A stretch of DNA of 64,000 nt from an uncultured Maribacter sp. (GCF_947495965.1 NZ_CANMBB010000005.1:62001-126000); one strand, 5' to 3'; positions 43,424-53,723 are shown, numbered from the stretch's first letter. Program-made: numbers and translations. Notes: a model not told the origin generated them from the sequence alone.

Positions 43424-44842
43424 TTACGCATTAAAATTAAAATAATTTACTGCATTATTATAACAAATATCTTGCACCATTTTCCCAAGAAATTCTACAT
43501 CATTAGGCACAAGTCCTTCTTTTATGTCTTGCGCAATTAAATTACATAGGATACGCCTAAAATATTCGTGTCTTGGAAATGACAAAAAGCTTCTACTATC
43601 GGTTAACATACCCACAAAACGACTAAGCAACCCCATATTTGACAATGCATTTAATTGTTTTTCCATTCCGTCTTTTTGATCTAGAAACCACCATCCAGAA
43701 CCCCATTGCATTTTACCAGGTATATCTGCATTTTGAAAATTTCCCATCATAGTTGCAAAAACTTCATTCTGTGCAGGATTTAAATTATATGTAATTGTCT
43801 TTGCTAATTGATTGTTTGAATTTAGTTGATTAAATAATTTAGACATAAAATCTGCCATTGGAAAATCTCCTATAGAGTCGCAACCAGCATCTAAACCTAC
43901 TTCTTGTACTAACAAACTATTATTGTTTCTAATAGGGCCTAAATGGTATTGTTGCACCCAATTATATTCATGGTATTTTTTTCCTAAATAAATAAATAAG
44001 AATGACCGATACTTATCTACTTCAGTAACAGAAAGCTTTTTTCCTTTTACTCTTTTATTGAAAATTGACATTACTTCTTCCTTAGTATGGTCTTCAATTC
44101 TTAATGCCTCCCCTACTCCAAAATCAGACAATCTACATCCGTTATTGTTAAAAAATAAAATACGTGCATCTATAACTCCTAAAAAATCATCCAGAGTATT
44201 AATTTTTATTCTAGCGCTGGCTCCCAATTTAGATAAGTAAACTAAAAAACTCTTTTTTTGGATAAAGAAAAGTTCATCGGATCTAAATGTTGGTAATACT
44301 TTAGTATAAAAATTATTTGATTTTGCAATCTGTTTATGATATTGTAAATCATCACAAGGATCATCTGTAGTACAAACAACTTCAACCTTCATTTGTTCTA
44401 GCAACTGAGAAGGTGTTTTCTTTGCTAAAATAGAATTTACTTGATCATAAATTACCTCTGCTGTAGAGGGCTGTAAAATTTTATCAATATTAAAATAACG
44501 TTTTAGCTCTAAATGTGTCCAATGAAACAAAGGGTTTCTTAACGTATATGGCACCGTATATGCCCATTTTAAAAATTTTTCTTTATTGGTAGCTGCACCA
44601 GTAATAAAAGCTTCTTCCACACCATTAGCACGCATACCACGCCACTTATAGTGATCTTCCTTTAACCATGCTTCTGTTATATTTTCAATAGGTTTATTTT
44701 CCGCAATTTTCTGCGCCGATAAATGATTATGATAATCAATTATTGGTAAATCTTTAGCGTAATTATGGTATAATTCTTCTGCTACTTTGGACTGTAACAA
44801 AAAATTATCGGTAATAAAACCTTGTGAATTTATTACACTCAT
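43424..44842 (-). CDS. uxaC: Glucuronate/galacturonate isomerase
   Basis: The 472-residue enzyme isomerises D-glucuronate to D-fructuronate, or galacturonate to tagaturonate. Family marks are DLPIIDYHNHLSAQKIAENKPIENITEAWL near the start (metal-binding His pair), HWTHLELKRYFNID, VVCTTDDPCDDLQYH, and the C-terminal SRSFLSFPRHEYFRRILCNLI. It is the last gene of the SDR-uxuA-uxaC unit, with its start directly abutting the uxuA stop. UxuA next door shows that glucuronate is the relevant substrate. Confidence 0.97.
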   Translation of the reverse strand: MSVINSQGFITDNFLLQSKVAEELYHNYAKDLPIIDYHNHLSAQKIAENKPIENITEAWLKEDHYKWRGMRANGVEEAFITGAATNKEKFLKWAYTVPYTLRNPLFHWTHLELKRYFNIDKILQPSTAEVIYDQVNSILAKKTPSQLLEQMKVEVVCTTDDPCDDLQYHKQIAKSNNFYTKVLPTFRSDELFFIQKKSFLVYLSKLGASARIKINTLDDFLGVIDARILFFNNNGCRLSDFGVGEALRIEDHTKEEVMSIFNKRVKGKKLSVTEVDKYRSFLFIYLGKKYHEYNWVQQYHLGPIRNNNSLLVQEVGLDAGCDSIGDFPMADFMSKLFNQLNSNNQLAKTITYNLNPAQNEVFATMMGNFQNADIPGKMQWGSGWWFLDQKDGMEKQLNALSNMGLLSRFVGMLTDSRSFLSFPRHEYFRRILCNLIAQDIKEGLVPNDVEFLGKMVQDICYNNAVNYFNFNA

Positions 44843-46021
44843 CTAGAAAATACTTTTAGAAATTCCATATTCCAATCCACGAAGTTCTGCTAAACCACGC
44901 AACCTACCAATACCAGAATACCCAGGATTGGTTTTTTTCTTTAAATCGTCTAACATTTGGTGTCCGTGGTCTGGTCTTACAGGAATAGTACAATCTTTTC
45001 TTCCTTCGGTCTTACGCCTTTCTTCTTCTACTAAAATTTCTTTTACAACACTATACATATCTACATCACCATCTAAATGATTTGCTTCATAGAAATTACC
45101 ATGTGCATCTCGCTTTGTACTTCTTAAATGTAAAAAGTGTGTACGGTCTGCAAAACGTTTAAAAATCTGAACCAAATTATTATCGGCCCTTACTCCTAAT
45201 GAACCTGTGCAAAAAGTAATTCCGTTAGCTCTATCCGGAACATTATCAAATAAAAAAGCATAATCTTCCTCTGTACTTACCACTCGTGGCAATCCTAAAA
45301 TAGGATATGGCGGATCGTCTGGGTGAATACACATTAATACTTTATTTTGAGAAGCCACAGGAATAATTTCTTTTAAAAAAGATACTAAATTTTCCCTTAA
45401 CACCTGTGCGTCTATATTTTTATAGGTATCTAAAATTTCTTGAAATTGTTCTAACGTATACCCTTCTTCTGCTCCAGGCAAACCAGCAATTATATTATTT
45501 ATTAATTGCTTTTTATTATCGCCTGAAAGAGTATTTACATATGTTTCTGCAGCACTTTTTTGTGCTTCAGAATAACTATTTTCTGCTCCAGGTCTTTTTA
45601 ATAAAAATAGTTCAAAAGCTGCAAAAGCAATAACATCAAAACGTAATGCCTTAGAACCATCTTCTACTTGAAAACTTAAATCTGTTCTTGTCCAATCTAA
45701 AACAGGCATAAAATTATAGCAAACTATGGGTATACCACAAGATGCTAAATTTTTAACACTCATCTTATAATTATCAATATACATTTGAAAATTTCCTGAA
45801 CGTGTTTTTATATTCTCATGTACCGGAATACTTTCTACAACACTCCAGTTGAGTCCTGCATCATCTATATCTTTTTTTCTTTTTTGAATCTCTTCTATTG
45901 TCCAAACTTCACCATTAGGAATATGGTGTAATGCAGAAACAATACCTGTTGCTCCTGCTTGGTTTATATCTTCTAAAGATACGGGGTCTTTAGGTCCGTA
46001 CCATCTCCATGTTTGCTCCAT
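44843..46021 (-). CDS. uxuA: Mannonate dehydratase
   Basis: The 392-residue iron/manganese enzyme dehydrates D-mannonate to 2-keto-3-deoxygluconate (KDG). Visible blocks are [101 protein letters not shown] and RPDHGHQML. All are hallmarks of UxuA, with His and Cys metal ligands. It follows the SDR gene by 18 bp. KDG kinase and aldolase, the next steps, are not in this window. Confidence 0.97.
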   Translation of the reverse strand: MEQTWRWYGPKDPVSLEDINQAGATGIVSALHHIPNGEVWTIEEIQKRKKDIDDAGLNWSVVESIPVHENIKTRSGNFQMYIDNYKMSVKNLASCGIPIVCYNFMPVLDWTRTDLSFQVEDGSKALRFDVIAFAAFELFLLKRPGAENSYSEAQKSAAETYVNTLSGDNKKQLINNIIAGLPGAEEGYTLEQFQEILDTYKNIDAQVLRENLVSFLKEIIPVASQNKVLMCIHPDDPPYPILGLPRVVSTEEDYAFLFDNVPDRANGITFCTGSLGVRADNNLVQIFKRFADRTHFLHLRSTKRDAHGNFYEANHLDGDVDMYSVVKEILVEEERRKTEGRKDCTIPVRPDHGHQMLDDLKKKTNPGYSGIGRLRGLAELRGLEYGISKSIF

Positions 46022-46039
46022 TATCTACTATATATTTTT

Positions 46040-46867
46040 TTAAACTCCACTATAGGCACTAAAACCACCATCTATTGGTACTACAATGCCAGTAACAAAG
46101 GAAGCTCCTTCGCCACACAACCATAATGTTGTTCCTACTAAATCTTCTGGTTTTCCAAATTTACCCATTGGTGTTTGTTCTATAATTTGATTTCCTCTTG
46201 GAGTTAAACTACCATCCTCTTGTGTAAGTAAACTTCTATTTTGATCTGTTAAAAAAAATCCTGGTGCCAGCGCATTTACTCTAATTCCTACTTTAGAAAA
46301 ATGCACTGCTAGCCACTGTGTAAAATTAGAAACAGCTGCTTTAGCTCCGCTATATGCTGGAATTTTTGTTAATGGTGTAAAAGCATTCATAGAAGAAATA
46401 TTTAAAACACTACATCCTTGCTTACCTACCATATCTTTTGCAAAAACTTGTGTAGGCAACAATGTTCCTATTAAATTTAAATCAAAAACAAACTTAATTC
46501 CTGTTGGGTCTAAATCAAAAAAAGTTTTAAATCCTTCTGTTGTATCTTCTAAATCCTCTTCAAATAAAAAAGGGTTTGATGTTGTTCCTAAAGGATGATT
46601 ACCCCCTGCTCCATTAATTAAAATATCGCATGTTCCTAATTTACTATTCACTTCTGCTTTTGCTATATCTAAAGAATCTTTTTCTAAAACATTTGCTTCT
46701 ACACCAATAGCTATGCCACCATCTGCCGTAATTTCATTAGCAATATTAACAGCCGCCTCTTTACGCAAATCCAAAACTGCAATTTTATGTCCTTCCTTTG
46801 CAAGAGCTTTTGCTAATGCACTACATAGTACTCCCCCTGCGCCTGTTAAGACAATTACTTTACTCAT
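46040..46867 (-). CDS. SDR oxidoreductase, probable D-mannonate (fructuronate) oxidoreductase
   Basis: The 275-residue short-chain dehydrogenase has the nucleotide motif TGAGGVLCSALAKALA (8-23), DLR for cofactor choice (NAD-like), NGAGG, catalytic Ser in NISSMNAF and YSGAK (Tyr/Lys), and a C-terminal GIVVPIDGGFSAYSGV. SDRs of this kind placed before uxuA replace the classical UxuB and reduce fructuronate to mannonate; the assignment rests on the neighbours. It is the first gene of the uronate unit, preceded by its own gap with an operator-like palindrome. Confidence 0.85.
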   Translation of the reverse strand: MSKVIVLTGAGGVLCSALAKALAKEGHKIAVLDLRKEAAVNIANEITADGGIAIGVEANVLEKDSLDIAKAEVNSKLGTCDILINGAGGNHPLGTTSNPFLFEEDLEDTTEGFKTFFDLDPTGIKFVFDLNLIGTLLPTQVFAKDMVGKQGCSVLNISSMNAFTPLTKIPAYSGAKAAVSNFTQWLAVHFSKVGIRVNALAPGFFLTDQNRSLLTQEDGSLTPRGNQIIEQTPMGKFGKPEDLVGTTLWLCGEGASFVTGIVVPIDGGFSAYSGV

Positions 46868-46893
46868 TTTTCTTTCTTTAAATTACATTAAAT

Positions 46894-46911
46894 ACGTGTA
46901 CGTTAACGTAA
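46894..46911 (-). promoter_or_regulatory. Operator-like palindrome upstream of the uronate genes
   Basis: TACGTTAACGTA (46899-46910) is a perfect 12-bp palindrome. ACGT recurs at 46894, 46900 and 46906, exactly every 6 bp. It lies about 30 bp before the SDR start codon and just after the SusD terminator. LacI-family sites are often palindromes of this kind. Confidence 0.5.
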
Positions 46912-46921
46912 ATATAACAAA

Positions 46922-46952
46922 AAAAGTCTATTCCACTATAGAATAGACTTTT
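46922..46952 (-). terminator. Terminator of the susCD unit
   Basis: AAAAGTCTATTC (46922-46933) and GAATAGACTTTT (46941-46952) form a 12-bp stem; on the minus strand it is followed by a T run (46925-46918). It separates SusD from the uronate genes. Confidence 0.85.
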
Positions 46953-46975
46953 CAATAAAAAAACTAACTTAAAAA

Positions 46976-48526
46976 TTAATAGCCAGGATTCTGCTCTAAT
47001 AAAGAATTTAAATTTAATTCTACTTGCGGAATTGGCCAACGAATTTCATGGTCCTCAAATTGAGGTTGAGGATTACCTGCATTTACTCCCTTTTGATCTG
47101 CAAAAATAGAAGACCTATAAAACTCAATCCCTCTTCTGGTAAGATCAGTTCGCCTCCACCCTTCAAAACAAAGTTCTTTCGCTCTTTCAGATAAAATTGC
47201 TGCATCATTATCTTCTTGCGATCCTAAAAGGATATTTGGTAAAGCATCTGGAAGTCTTCTTGCTCTATTACGCAAACGGTTAACCGTAATGTCTAAATCT
47301 TCTTGCGTTAGCTCCCCTAATTCATTTAACGCCTCTGCATACATTAATAAAACATCTGCGTAACGAATGTAAGGGTAATCAAATGGTGTATCTCCGGTAT
47401 ATGCGTTAGGTTTTGCTGCATGCCATTTCCACGGTCTCCATGCAAGAGGGTTATTGGCCTGCCCTGGTGTAGTTTCGGATTCATAAGCTTCATCCGGACC
47501 AACTCTATTAGCATTATGTTTAGAGACATTGTTTTTGAAACGCCAATCTCCATCTTCGTCATAGGTATTAACAAAATTCAAATTAAAAAGAACACTTGGA
47601 AATCCTCCGCCATTAGGTCTTGAACCTCTAGGACCAAATAGACTACCTACATTACCGCCATTAGATAACCCTGCACCTTCCATACCTATAGCAAATATCA
47701 TTTCTGATGATTGTTCATTATCCAATGTAAAAATGTCGCGATAATTAGGCAATAAATTGTAAACACCACTATCCATAACTTCTTTTAACAAATCTCTAGC
47801 TTCTACTAATTTATCCGTTTGGTTTAATGGAAAACCTGCCATTTGCAAATACACTTTTCCTAATAAGGCTTGAGCTGCTCCTTTTGTAGCTCTACCTGAA
47901 CCCTGTTCCACTGGAAGCGTAGCTATTGCAAATTGCAAATCTTCTACTATAAAATTATACACTTCTTCAGGAGGTGATGCTACTATATCTAAATTATCTA
48001 ATTCCGTAGTTTCATTCTTCCTTAAGGGTATATTCTCCCATGCAACCACTAAGCCAAAATAAAGCATGGATCTTAAATATTTCGCTTCGGCAATAAATTT
48101 ACTTTTATCTTCAGATTCTATTTGATCTGCTGTCATTTTTCCTATACGATCAATAGTACTATTAACTCTATTAACAGAACTGTACATATTTTTCCACAAT
48201 TTCTCTAATTGAGGAGTTCCAGGAGTTTGTTGGTGCAAATAAATAAACCTTCTTTGGTCCCATCGTGGAGCTACTCCAAGATCTGAAGCTGTAATGCCCC
48301 AAAGAAATTGTATTCCTTCTTGTCCTTGACCTCCATAAGACATTGTATGTTGTATGGCATCGTATGCACCAAATAAATAAATTTCTGCCCCATCTGTATC
48401 TACTAATAATGCATTAGGATCCAAAAATGCTGTCGGTTTTTCTTCTAAAAAACCGTCTTCACATGAGGTAATTACCATCGCTAAAAATATGACAATGACA
48501 TATTTCAATAATTTATAATCTTTCAT
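46976..48526 (-). CDS. SusD/RagB family glycan-binding lipoprotein
   Basis: The 516-residue lipoprotein (lipobox ITSC, Cys22) sits on the cell surface over its SusC partner and captures oligosaccharides. SusD features are EEKPTAFLDPNAL after the lipobox, TPR-like helices with AEAKYLRSMLYFGLVVAWENIPL, ATKGAAQALLGKVYLQMAG, YPYIRYADVLLMYAEALNELG and the C-terminal RAKELCFEGWRRTDLTRRG with HEIRWPIPQVELNLNSLLEQNPGY. It starts 26 bp after SusC and is followed by a terminator. Confidence 0.97.
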   Translation of the reverse strand: MKDYKLLKYVIVIFLAMVITSCEDGFLEEKPTAFLDPNALLVDTDGAEIYLFGAYDAIQHTMSYGGQGQEGIQFLWGITASDLGVAPRWDQRRFIYLHQQTPGTPQLEKLWKNMYSSVNRVNSTIDRIGKMTADQIESEDKSKFIAEAKYLRSMLYFGLVVAWENIPLRKNETTELDNLDIVASPPEEVYNFIVEDLQFAIATLPVEQGSGRATKGAAQALLGKVYLQMAGFPLNQTDKLVEARDLLKEVMDSGVYNLLPNYRDIFTLDNEQSSEMIFAIGMEGAGLSNGGNVGSLFGPRGSRPNGGGFPSVLFNLNFVNTYDEDGDWRFKNNVSKHNANRVGPDEAYESETTPGQANNPLAWRPWKWHAAKPNAYTGDTPFDYPYIRYADVLLMYAEALNELGELTQEDLDITVNRLRNRARRLPDALPNILLGSQEDNDAAILSERAKELCFEGWRRTDLTRRGIEFYRSSIFADQKGVNAGNPQPQFEDHEIRWPIPQVELNLNSLLEQNPGY

Positions 48527-48552
48527 ATTTATTTTTTTATTGTTATACTGTA

Positions 48553-51500
48553 TTAAAATCCTACGCTTAATCCTATTCTTAAAGTTCTAGCGCGAGGGTA
48601 AGAATCTACGTCTAATCCTGAAGTTAATTGATTTCGTGCTACACTAACATCTGGATCATATCCAGAGTAATTAGTCCAAACAAAAACATTGTCAATAGCT
48701 CCGTAAATTCTAAACTTTTTGACTCCAATATCTTTTTTTAATCTTTTAGGAAACTCATAACCAAGAGTAATATTACTTAACCTTAAATATGAACCGTCTT
48801 CAATGTAGTCTGAATAAAGAGAACCAGGAATAGCCCCAAATTGATATCCTAAAATAGAAGCGATCTTAGTGTCCGGAGATTCTGGTGTCCAACGATCTCT
48901 GACAGATCCGTACTTATTAGAAAACTGAACTACTTGACTATTTCCTTTGTGAAGATTTTTATTAAACACCTCATTACCATAAGACCATTGCGTAATAACT
49001 GATAAATCGAAATTTTTATATTTGAAATTATTAGTAAACCCACCAAAATGTTTTGGAAGTGAACTCCCAAGAATTTTTTTATCGTCATTATTAACAATAC
49101 CATCGGTAGCATCTGGAATACCATCTCCATCAGTATCTACGGTAATTTGGTCTTTAAACTTTGGCATCCCTGGACGATACAACTCTCTATTAGATTGCCC
49201 GGAAGTATGCACCCCATCTTTAAGCTCATATTCTAATTGAAACCAAGCAATATTTTGATCTTCGGCATCTTGTCTAATTTTTTCAGCTGCCTGCACATCT
49301 GTTAATCCATCAAAAGCATCAAAATCACTATAACCATAAACACCTTCTACTTCAATTCCATAATAAGAACCTAAAGATTCTCCTACTCTTACTATGTAGT
49401 CGTTAGTTACCTGGTTACCTGCCCCTATAGCTGTTTCTATGAATTCATCTGCTCCCCCTAAATCTAACACTTTATTTTGATTAAAACTTATATTAAAATT
49501 GGATGTCCATTCAAAATTTTCGTCTTCTACGTTAATTGTGTTAATAGCAAATTCAAAACCTTTGTTTTCAACCGCTCCTAAGTTTTTAAATACATTCTCA
49601 TAACCACTTGTAGGTGCTAGTGGTACTTCTAAAAGCAAATCCTCCGTTTGGTTATTGTAATAATCCGCTTCTAGACTTATTCTATTATTAAATAAACCTA
49701 TAGCAACTCCTGCATCTAATTTTTTAGTAGTTTCCCAAGTTAAGTCAGGATTTGCTAATTGAGTAATAGCAGCCCCAGTAAACAATTCATTCCCACTTAA
49801 AATTATACTAGCAAAACCAGCCTGAGCAAAAGATCTGTAGGAGCCAATTGCCGTATTACCTGTTTCTCCATAACTAGCTTTAAATCTTAAATTGTTAATT
49901 ACTTTGCTATTTTCAAGAAACTTCTCATTAGCAACATTCCATGCAACACCTGCAGATGGAAAGAAACCCCATTTTGCTCCTTCGGCAAAACGTGAAGAAC
50001 CATCGTATCTTGCACTTGCATTTACAATATACTTACCTTTATAGCTATACTGAAAACGAGCTAAATAAGATTCTAACGCTGTTTTAACAAAGTTAGACCT
50101 GTTCTGTAAAGTTTCTTGAGCAACATCTAAACTTCCTAAATTAATTCCTGGTAAATCAAAGCCTAAAGCTTCAGATCGTGTAAATTCATTCGTATTTTGT
50201 TGTCTTTCGTATACCGCAGTAACATTTAAATTATGCCCCCCTTCAAAAGTTTTTCTATAGTTTAAGTTTTGCTCCATAATTAAACCTGAAGTAACAACAT
50301 TATTAACAATAGCCCTGCCATTTGTTAACTTACCGTAACCCACATCTTCAGAAAAGTATTGTTCGGTTTTATTAGAACCTACAGAACCTCTTAAAGATGA
50401 TTTAAAAGATAAATTGTCTGTTATATTATATTGTAAAAAAACACTACCAAATGATCTAAAAGCTTTTCTTTCATTACTATCACTCTCTAACCTAAGTACC
50501 GGATTAACAAATTCTCCATTTCTTAAGCTTACTATATTACCATCTTCATCAAATTCAGCATCGTCTCCTGGTTGCCTTCTTCCTAGCACAGGCCTAAACA
50601 AGGTTGCATTAGTTAATAGACCACTTCTTCCTGCAAGGCCGGCATTAGCAGCCGAAACAACACCAGAGCTCTTTGTAATACCCAAATTAATATTTACACC
50701 TGCTTGTAATTTCTCATTAATATTTTGTCTTACATTAAGGTTACCGCTATAACGCTCGTAATCACTAGTTTTAATAATTCCTTCTTGGTCTAGGTAAGAA
50801 AAAGAACCTGAATACGAACTATTATCACTACCACCAGTCATGGCAAGCTTATAATTTTTAGTTATTGCAGTTCTTGTAATTTCATCTTGCCAATCATTAA
50901 CAATGAACCTAGCATCTTCAACAGAAATAGGCGTACCATCATCTTCCCTGTATAAAAAAGCCTCCCTATTTTGATCATTCGTAGGATCTACATTAACCAA
51001 TGGATAATATTCATTCCACCAATCTATATAATCTTGACCACCAAGTAAATCTATAGGTCTAGCAATAGTGGATACACCAGTAAAGGTTTCAAAATTTAAA
51101 GAAGAATACCCTTTTTTACCTTGTTTTGTTGTAATAATAACTACACCATTAGCTCCTCTAGAGCCATAAATAGCGGTTGCTGAAGCATCTTTTAAAACTT
51201 GAATAGACTCAATTGTACTAGGGTCTATAGATTCTAATGGACTGGTAGTGGAATTCCCTAAGCCTCCTCCTCCTGCACCTGTAGCTACTGAAGAACCCCC
51301 AAGTGCAAAACCATCAATAACATACAAAGGGTCATTACTTGCCGTTATCGAAGAACCTCCTCTAATTCTAATTTGAAAACCAGAACCAGGCTCTCCACTA
51401 GATTGAACCACTTGCACACCAGATGCACGAGCGGCAAGGCCTCCTTCAAAAGATACTGGTTTAACTTGATCTAGCTCCTCACTTTTAACAGATACTATGG

Positions 51501-51870
51501 AACCTGTTAAATCTTTCCTCTTGGCCGTACCATAGCCAATTACAACTACTTCTTCCAGATTTGATACATCTTGTTGTAATATAACATCTAGATTCATTTT
51601 TCCATTTAAAGACACTTGCTTTTCCTTATAGCCTATATAACTAAATACAAGTACAGCATCTTTGTCTGCATTAATTTTAAAATTCCCATCAAAATCTGTT
51701 GCGACACCTATAGTGGTTCCTTTTACTACGACTGATACTCCCGGCAGTGCACCCGAATTATCACTCACACTTCCCGAAACATTTACCTCTTGTGCCAAGC
51801 TTGCGCTTACGTAAAATAAGGCAAAAGCAATACTAAAGTGTGCTTTTATTAATTTAAGTTTGTTTAACAT
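48553..51870 (-). CDS. SusC/RagA family TonB-dependent outer membrane transporter
   Basis: The protein has 1105 residues from the ATG at 51870 (a GTG two codons upstream is possible). The signal peptide (to about 28) is followed by a carboxypeptidase-regulatory-like domain (VNVSGSVSDNSGALPGVSVVVKGTTIGVATDFDGNF), and the TonB-box region EEVVVIGYGTAKRKDLTGS. A plug domain (about 115-225, with IRIRGGSSITASNDPLYVIDG and DASATAIYGSRGANGVVIITTK) and a 22-strand barrel follow. It imports oligosaccharides with energy from TonB. A long upstream region (over 500 bp) suggests regulated expression. Confidence 0.97.
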   Translation of the reverse strand: MLNKLKLIKAHFSIAFALFYVSASLAQEVNVSGSVSDNSGALPGVSVVVKGTTIGVATDFDGNFKINADKDAVLVFSYIGYKEKQVSLNGKMNLDVILQQDVSNLEEVVVIGYGTAKRKDLTGSIVSVKSEELDQVKPVSFEGGLAARASGVQVVQSSGEPGSGFQIRIRGGSSITASNDPLYVIDGFALGGSSVATGAGGGGLGNSTTSPLESIDPSTIESIQVLKDASATAIYGSRGANGVVIITTKQGKKGYSSLNFETFTGVSTIARPIDLLGGQDYIDWWNEYYPLVNVDPTNDQNREAFLYREDDGTPISVEDARFIVNDWQDEITRTAITKNYKLAMTGGSDNSSYSGSFSYLDQEGIIKTSDYERYSGNLNVRQNINEKLQAGVNINLGITKSSGVVSAANAGLAGRSGLLTNATLFRPVLGRRQPGDDAEFDEDGNIVSLRNGEFVNPVLRLESDSNERKAFRSFGSVFLQYNITDNLSFKSSLRGSVGSNKTEQYFSEDVGYGKLTNGRAIVNNVVTSGLIMEQNLNYRKTFEGGHNLNVTAVYERQQNTNEFTRSEALGFDLPGINLGSLDVAQETLQNRSNFVKTALESYLARFQYSYKGKYIVNASARYDGSSRFAEGAKWGFFPSAGVAWNVANEKFLENSKVINNLRFKASYGETGNTAIGSYRSFAQAGFASIILSGNELFTGAAITQLANPDLTWETTKKLDAGVAIGLFNNRISLEADYYNNQTEDLLLEVPLAPTSGYENVFKNLGAVENKGFEFAINTINVEDENFEWTSNFNISFNQNKVLDLGGADEFIETAIGAGNQVTNDYIVRVGESLGSYYGIEVEGVYGYSDFDAFDGLTDVQAAEKIRQDAEDQNIAWFQLEYELKDGVHTSGQSNRELYRPGMPKFKDQITVDTDGDGIPDATDGIVNNDDKKILGSSLPKHFGGFTNNFKYKNFDLSVITQWSYGNEVFNKNLHKGNSQVVQFSNKYGSVRDRWTPESPDTKIASILGYQFGAIPGSLYSDYIEDGSYLRLSNITLGYEFPKRLKKDIGVKKFRIYGAIDNVFVWTNYSGYDPDVSVARNQLTSGLDVDSYPRARTLRIGLSVGF

Positions 51871-52384
51871 ATTCACATAAAGATTAGTTAGTTAGTTATT
51901 AATTTTTTGTTAAAATTATGTGTAATCATTAACAAACAAGCCTTTAAAATAACTATTTAGCAATATGTATATTAGAAATAGAATTTTTAAACAACAGTAT
52001 AATAAGCTGTATAATTGTTGTATAGTTTTTATTTTACCCTGTGAGAAAGATTCTTTTTTTATTTGGAAATTATAGCACCTAATTTTACTTCATAATAAAC
52101 TATAAAATGATTTTTTCTTATAGAAGTATTACTTCGAAAAACTATAATTTTGCGCTCTTTTTTAAGCAAAATTATAATCCAGTAGGATTCAGTGAATACT
52201 ACTAAACACGTTTAAATTTCTCTTATAATATTATTCAGTACATTACTTAAAAAATATAACTGAAACGGCAAGTCTTTGTAGTCTTGTTTTTACCATTCAC
52301 TTGTACAATGGTATATATTGTTCCTATTACTTTATACATGTTTAATAAACCACTTTATAATAACACAAAAAATAGGTGTTATAT
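51871..52384 (-). promoter_or_regulatory. Long regulatory gap upstream of susC
   Basis: There is no ORF in about 510 bp. An 11-bp perfect inverted repeat TATAATTTTGC (52143-52153) and GCAAAATTATA (52166-52176) carries a TAnnTTTG box in each orientation; the minus-strand one (52174-52167) could be the susC -7 box with a leader near 290 nt. TAAACACGTTTA at 52203-52214 is a further near-palindrome. I see no named RNA family. Confidence 0.4.
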
Positions 52385-52435
52385 AAACAGAAGAAGCCCA
52401 ATTATAGTTTCGCTATAATTGGGCTTCTTCTGTTT
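52385..52435. terminator. Terminator of the sulfatase-GH43-GH117 unit
   Basis: A 23-bp perfect stem (arms 52385-52407 and 52413-52435; core GAAGCCCAATTATAG) has loop TTTCG. It lies 22 bp past the GH117 stop codon and isolates this unit from susC. Confidence 0.93.
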
Positions 52436-52457
52436 TATTGAAAAGTTAGTTGGGTAC

Positions 52458-53723
52458 CTACTTAGATTTATTATATCCTAATCTCTTTAACTGTTCACTA
52501 CTTAAACCTTGAGAATAATATACTTCTGGAGTGTGTCTTACTCTATGTTCTTTCATTTCTAGGTCATTAATATCTAAACTTAAATCACAATCAAAACGAA
52601 CCAATTTAGAATGGAATTTTTCTTTACCACCTAAAGCTATAAAATGTGCCATTCCCCATGTAATTCCACGACCATCCTTAGTATCTGTAAAAGCGTCTGG
52701 AACATGTGGTGCCGCCGCATACGGCATTAATTCTGTAATAGAGGCTATTTTAAAATTTACCCAATCTTCTGCATATTGTATTGTGTTATGCTCTGGACCA
52801 TCTTTATAAACCAAAGCAGCAACTCCTTTTCTAAAAGGAAATAAAGAAGTTTCATGTCCAGATGTAATAACAGGATTTAACGGGTGTTTTGTAAAAGGCC
52901 CTAAAGGATTATCCCCAATAACCAAACCTTGCATGCGAACTAAGTCTGGTCTTTCTCCAAAATCTGACTTATAATAAATATAAATTTTACCATCATGAAC
53001 TAATGGGTAAGGATCATGAATAGAATATTGATCCCACTCTCCTTCTGCTCCATTAGGTATAACTATTTTATTGTATGCTGTCCAAGGTCCTTCTGGAGAA
53101 TCTGCATAAGAAACCGCTACTGGGCAATCGTCCCCTCTTTTACCACTAGCTTCCATAAACCCTTGGTAATATAAATAGAATTTACCTTTCCATTCTAAAA
53201 TATCTGTTGTAGTAACTGCTCGCCATCCTACAATGGGTTTTTCTGGACGCTTTATTGCTACTCCTTGCTCTTCCCAATTAAAGCCATCAGTAGATGTTGC
53301 ATACCAAATTTCAGCTAAATCCCAATCTGCAGAAGGAATAACATCTGTAGATTTTTCTGCTCCTTGCGGTGGTGTTGGTGTATTTCTATACGTATACCAC
53401 ACGTAATACTTTCCGTTGTGAAAAATTATCTTTGATGGGTCTCTACGAGAAATAGTTCCATCATGATTGTTATAATCAAAACCTTTTAACTCTGTATATT
53501 TAAATTGACTAAAAAGCTCATTATGATTAGGTTGTGGCGCTTCATAGTCTGTATATATACGTTCCATGGCAGCACTCATTTTTCTATTGGGCTTTTCCTT
53601 TGGAAGCACAAAAGGAAATCCTCCTTGGTTTTTAGGTTGCTCAGTCGTTTCTGTTTCTTTTGTACCTTGTTGGCAAGCAACTAGTGCTAACGCTCCAACA
53701 ATAGCTAAAAGTTTTAGTTTCAT
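52458..53723 (-). CDS. GH117 family glycoside hydrolase lipoprotein
   Basis: The 421 residues have a lipobox LVAC (Cys17). The N-terminal helix carries SAAMER (50-55), fitting the SxAxxR motif by which GH117 dimers swap domains. A five-bladed propeller follows with SRRDPSK (Asp95), YSIHDPYPL (Asp237) and TSGHETSLFP (His290), positions that match the Asp, Asp and unusual His catalytic residues of GH117. Characterised members remove 3,6-anhydro-L-galactose from agar oligosaccharides, but several clades have no known activity and no agarase is seen here. It is the last gene of the sulfatase unit, 15 bp after the DUF1593-GH43 gene. Confidence 0.85.
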   Translation of the reverse strand: MKLKLLAIVGALALVACQQGTKETETTEQPKNQGGFPFVLPKEKPNRKMSAAMERIYTDYEAPQPNHNELFSQFKYTELKGFDYNNHDGTISRRDPSKIIFHNGKYYVWYTYRNTPTPPQGAEKSTDVIPSADWDLAEIWYATSTDGFNWEEQGVAIKRPEKPIVGWRAVTTTDILEWKGKFYLYYQGFMEASGKRGDDCPVAVSYADSPEGPWTAYNKIVIPNGAEGEWDQYSIHDPYPLVHDGKIYIYYKSDFGERPDLVRMQGLVIGDNPLGPFTKHPLNPVITSGHETSLFPFRKGVAALVYKDGPEHNTIQYAEDWVNFKIASITELMPYAAAPHVPDAFTDTKDGRGITWGMAHFIALGGKEKFHSKLVRFDCDLSLDINDLEMKEHRVRHTPEVYYSQGLSSEQLKRLGYNKSK

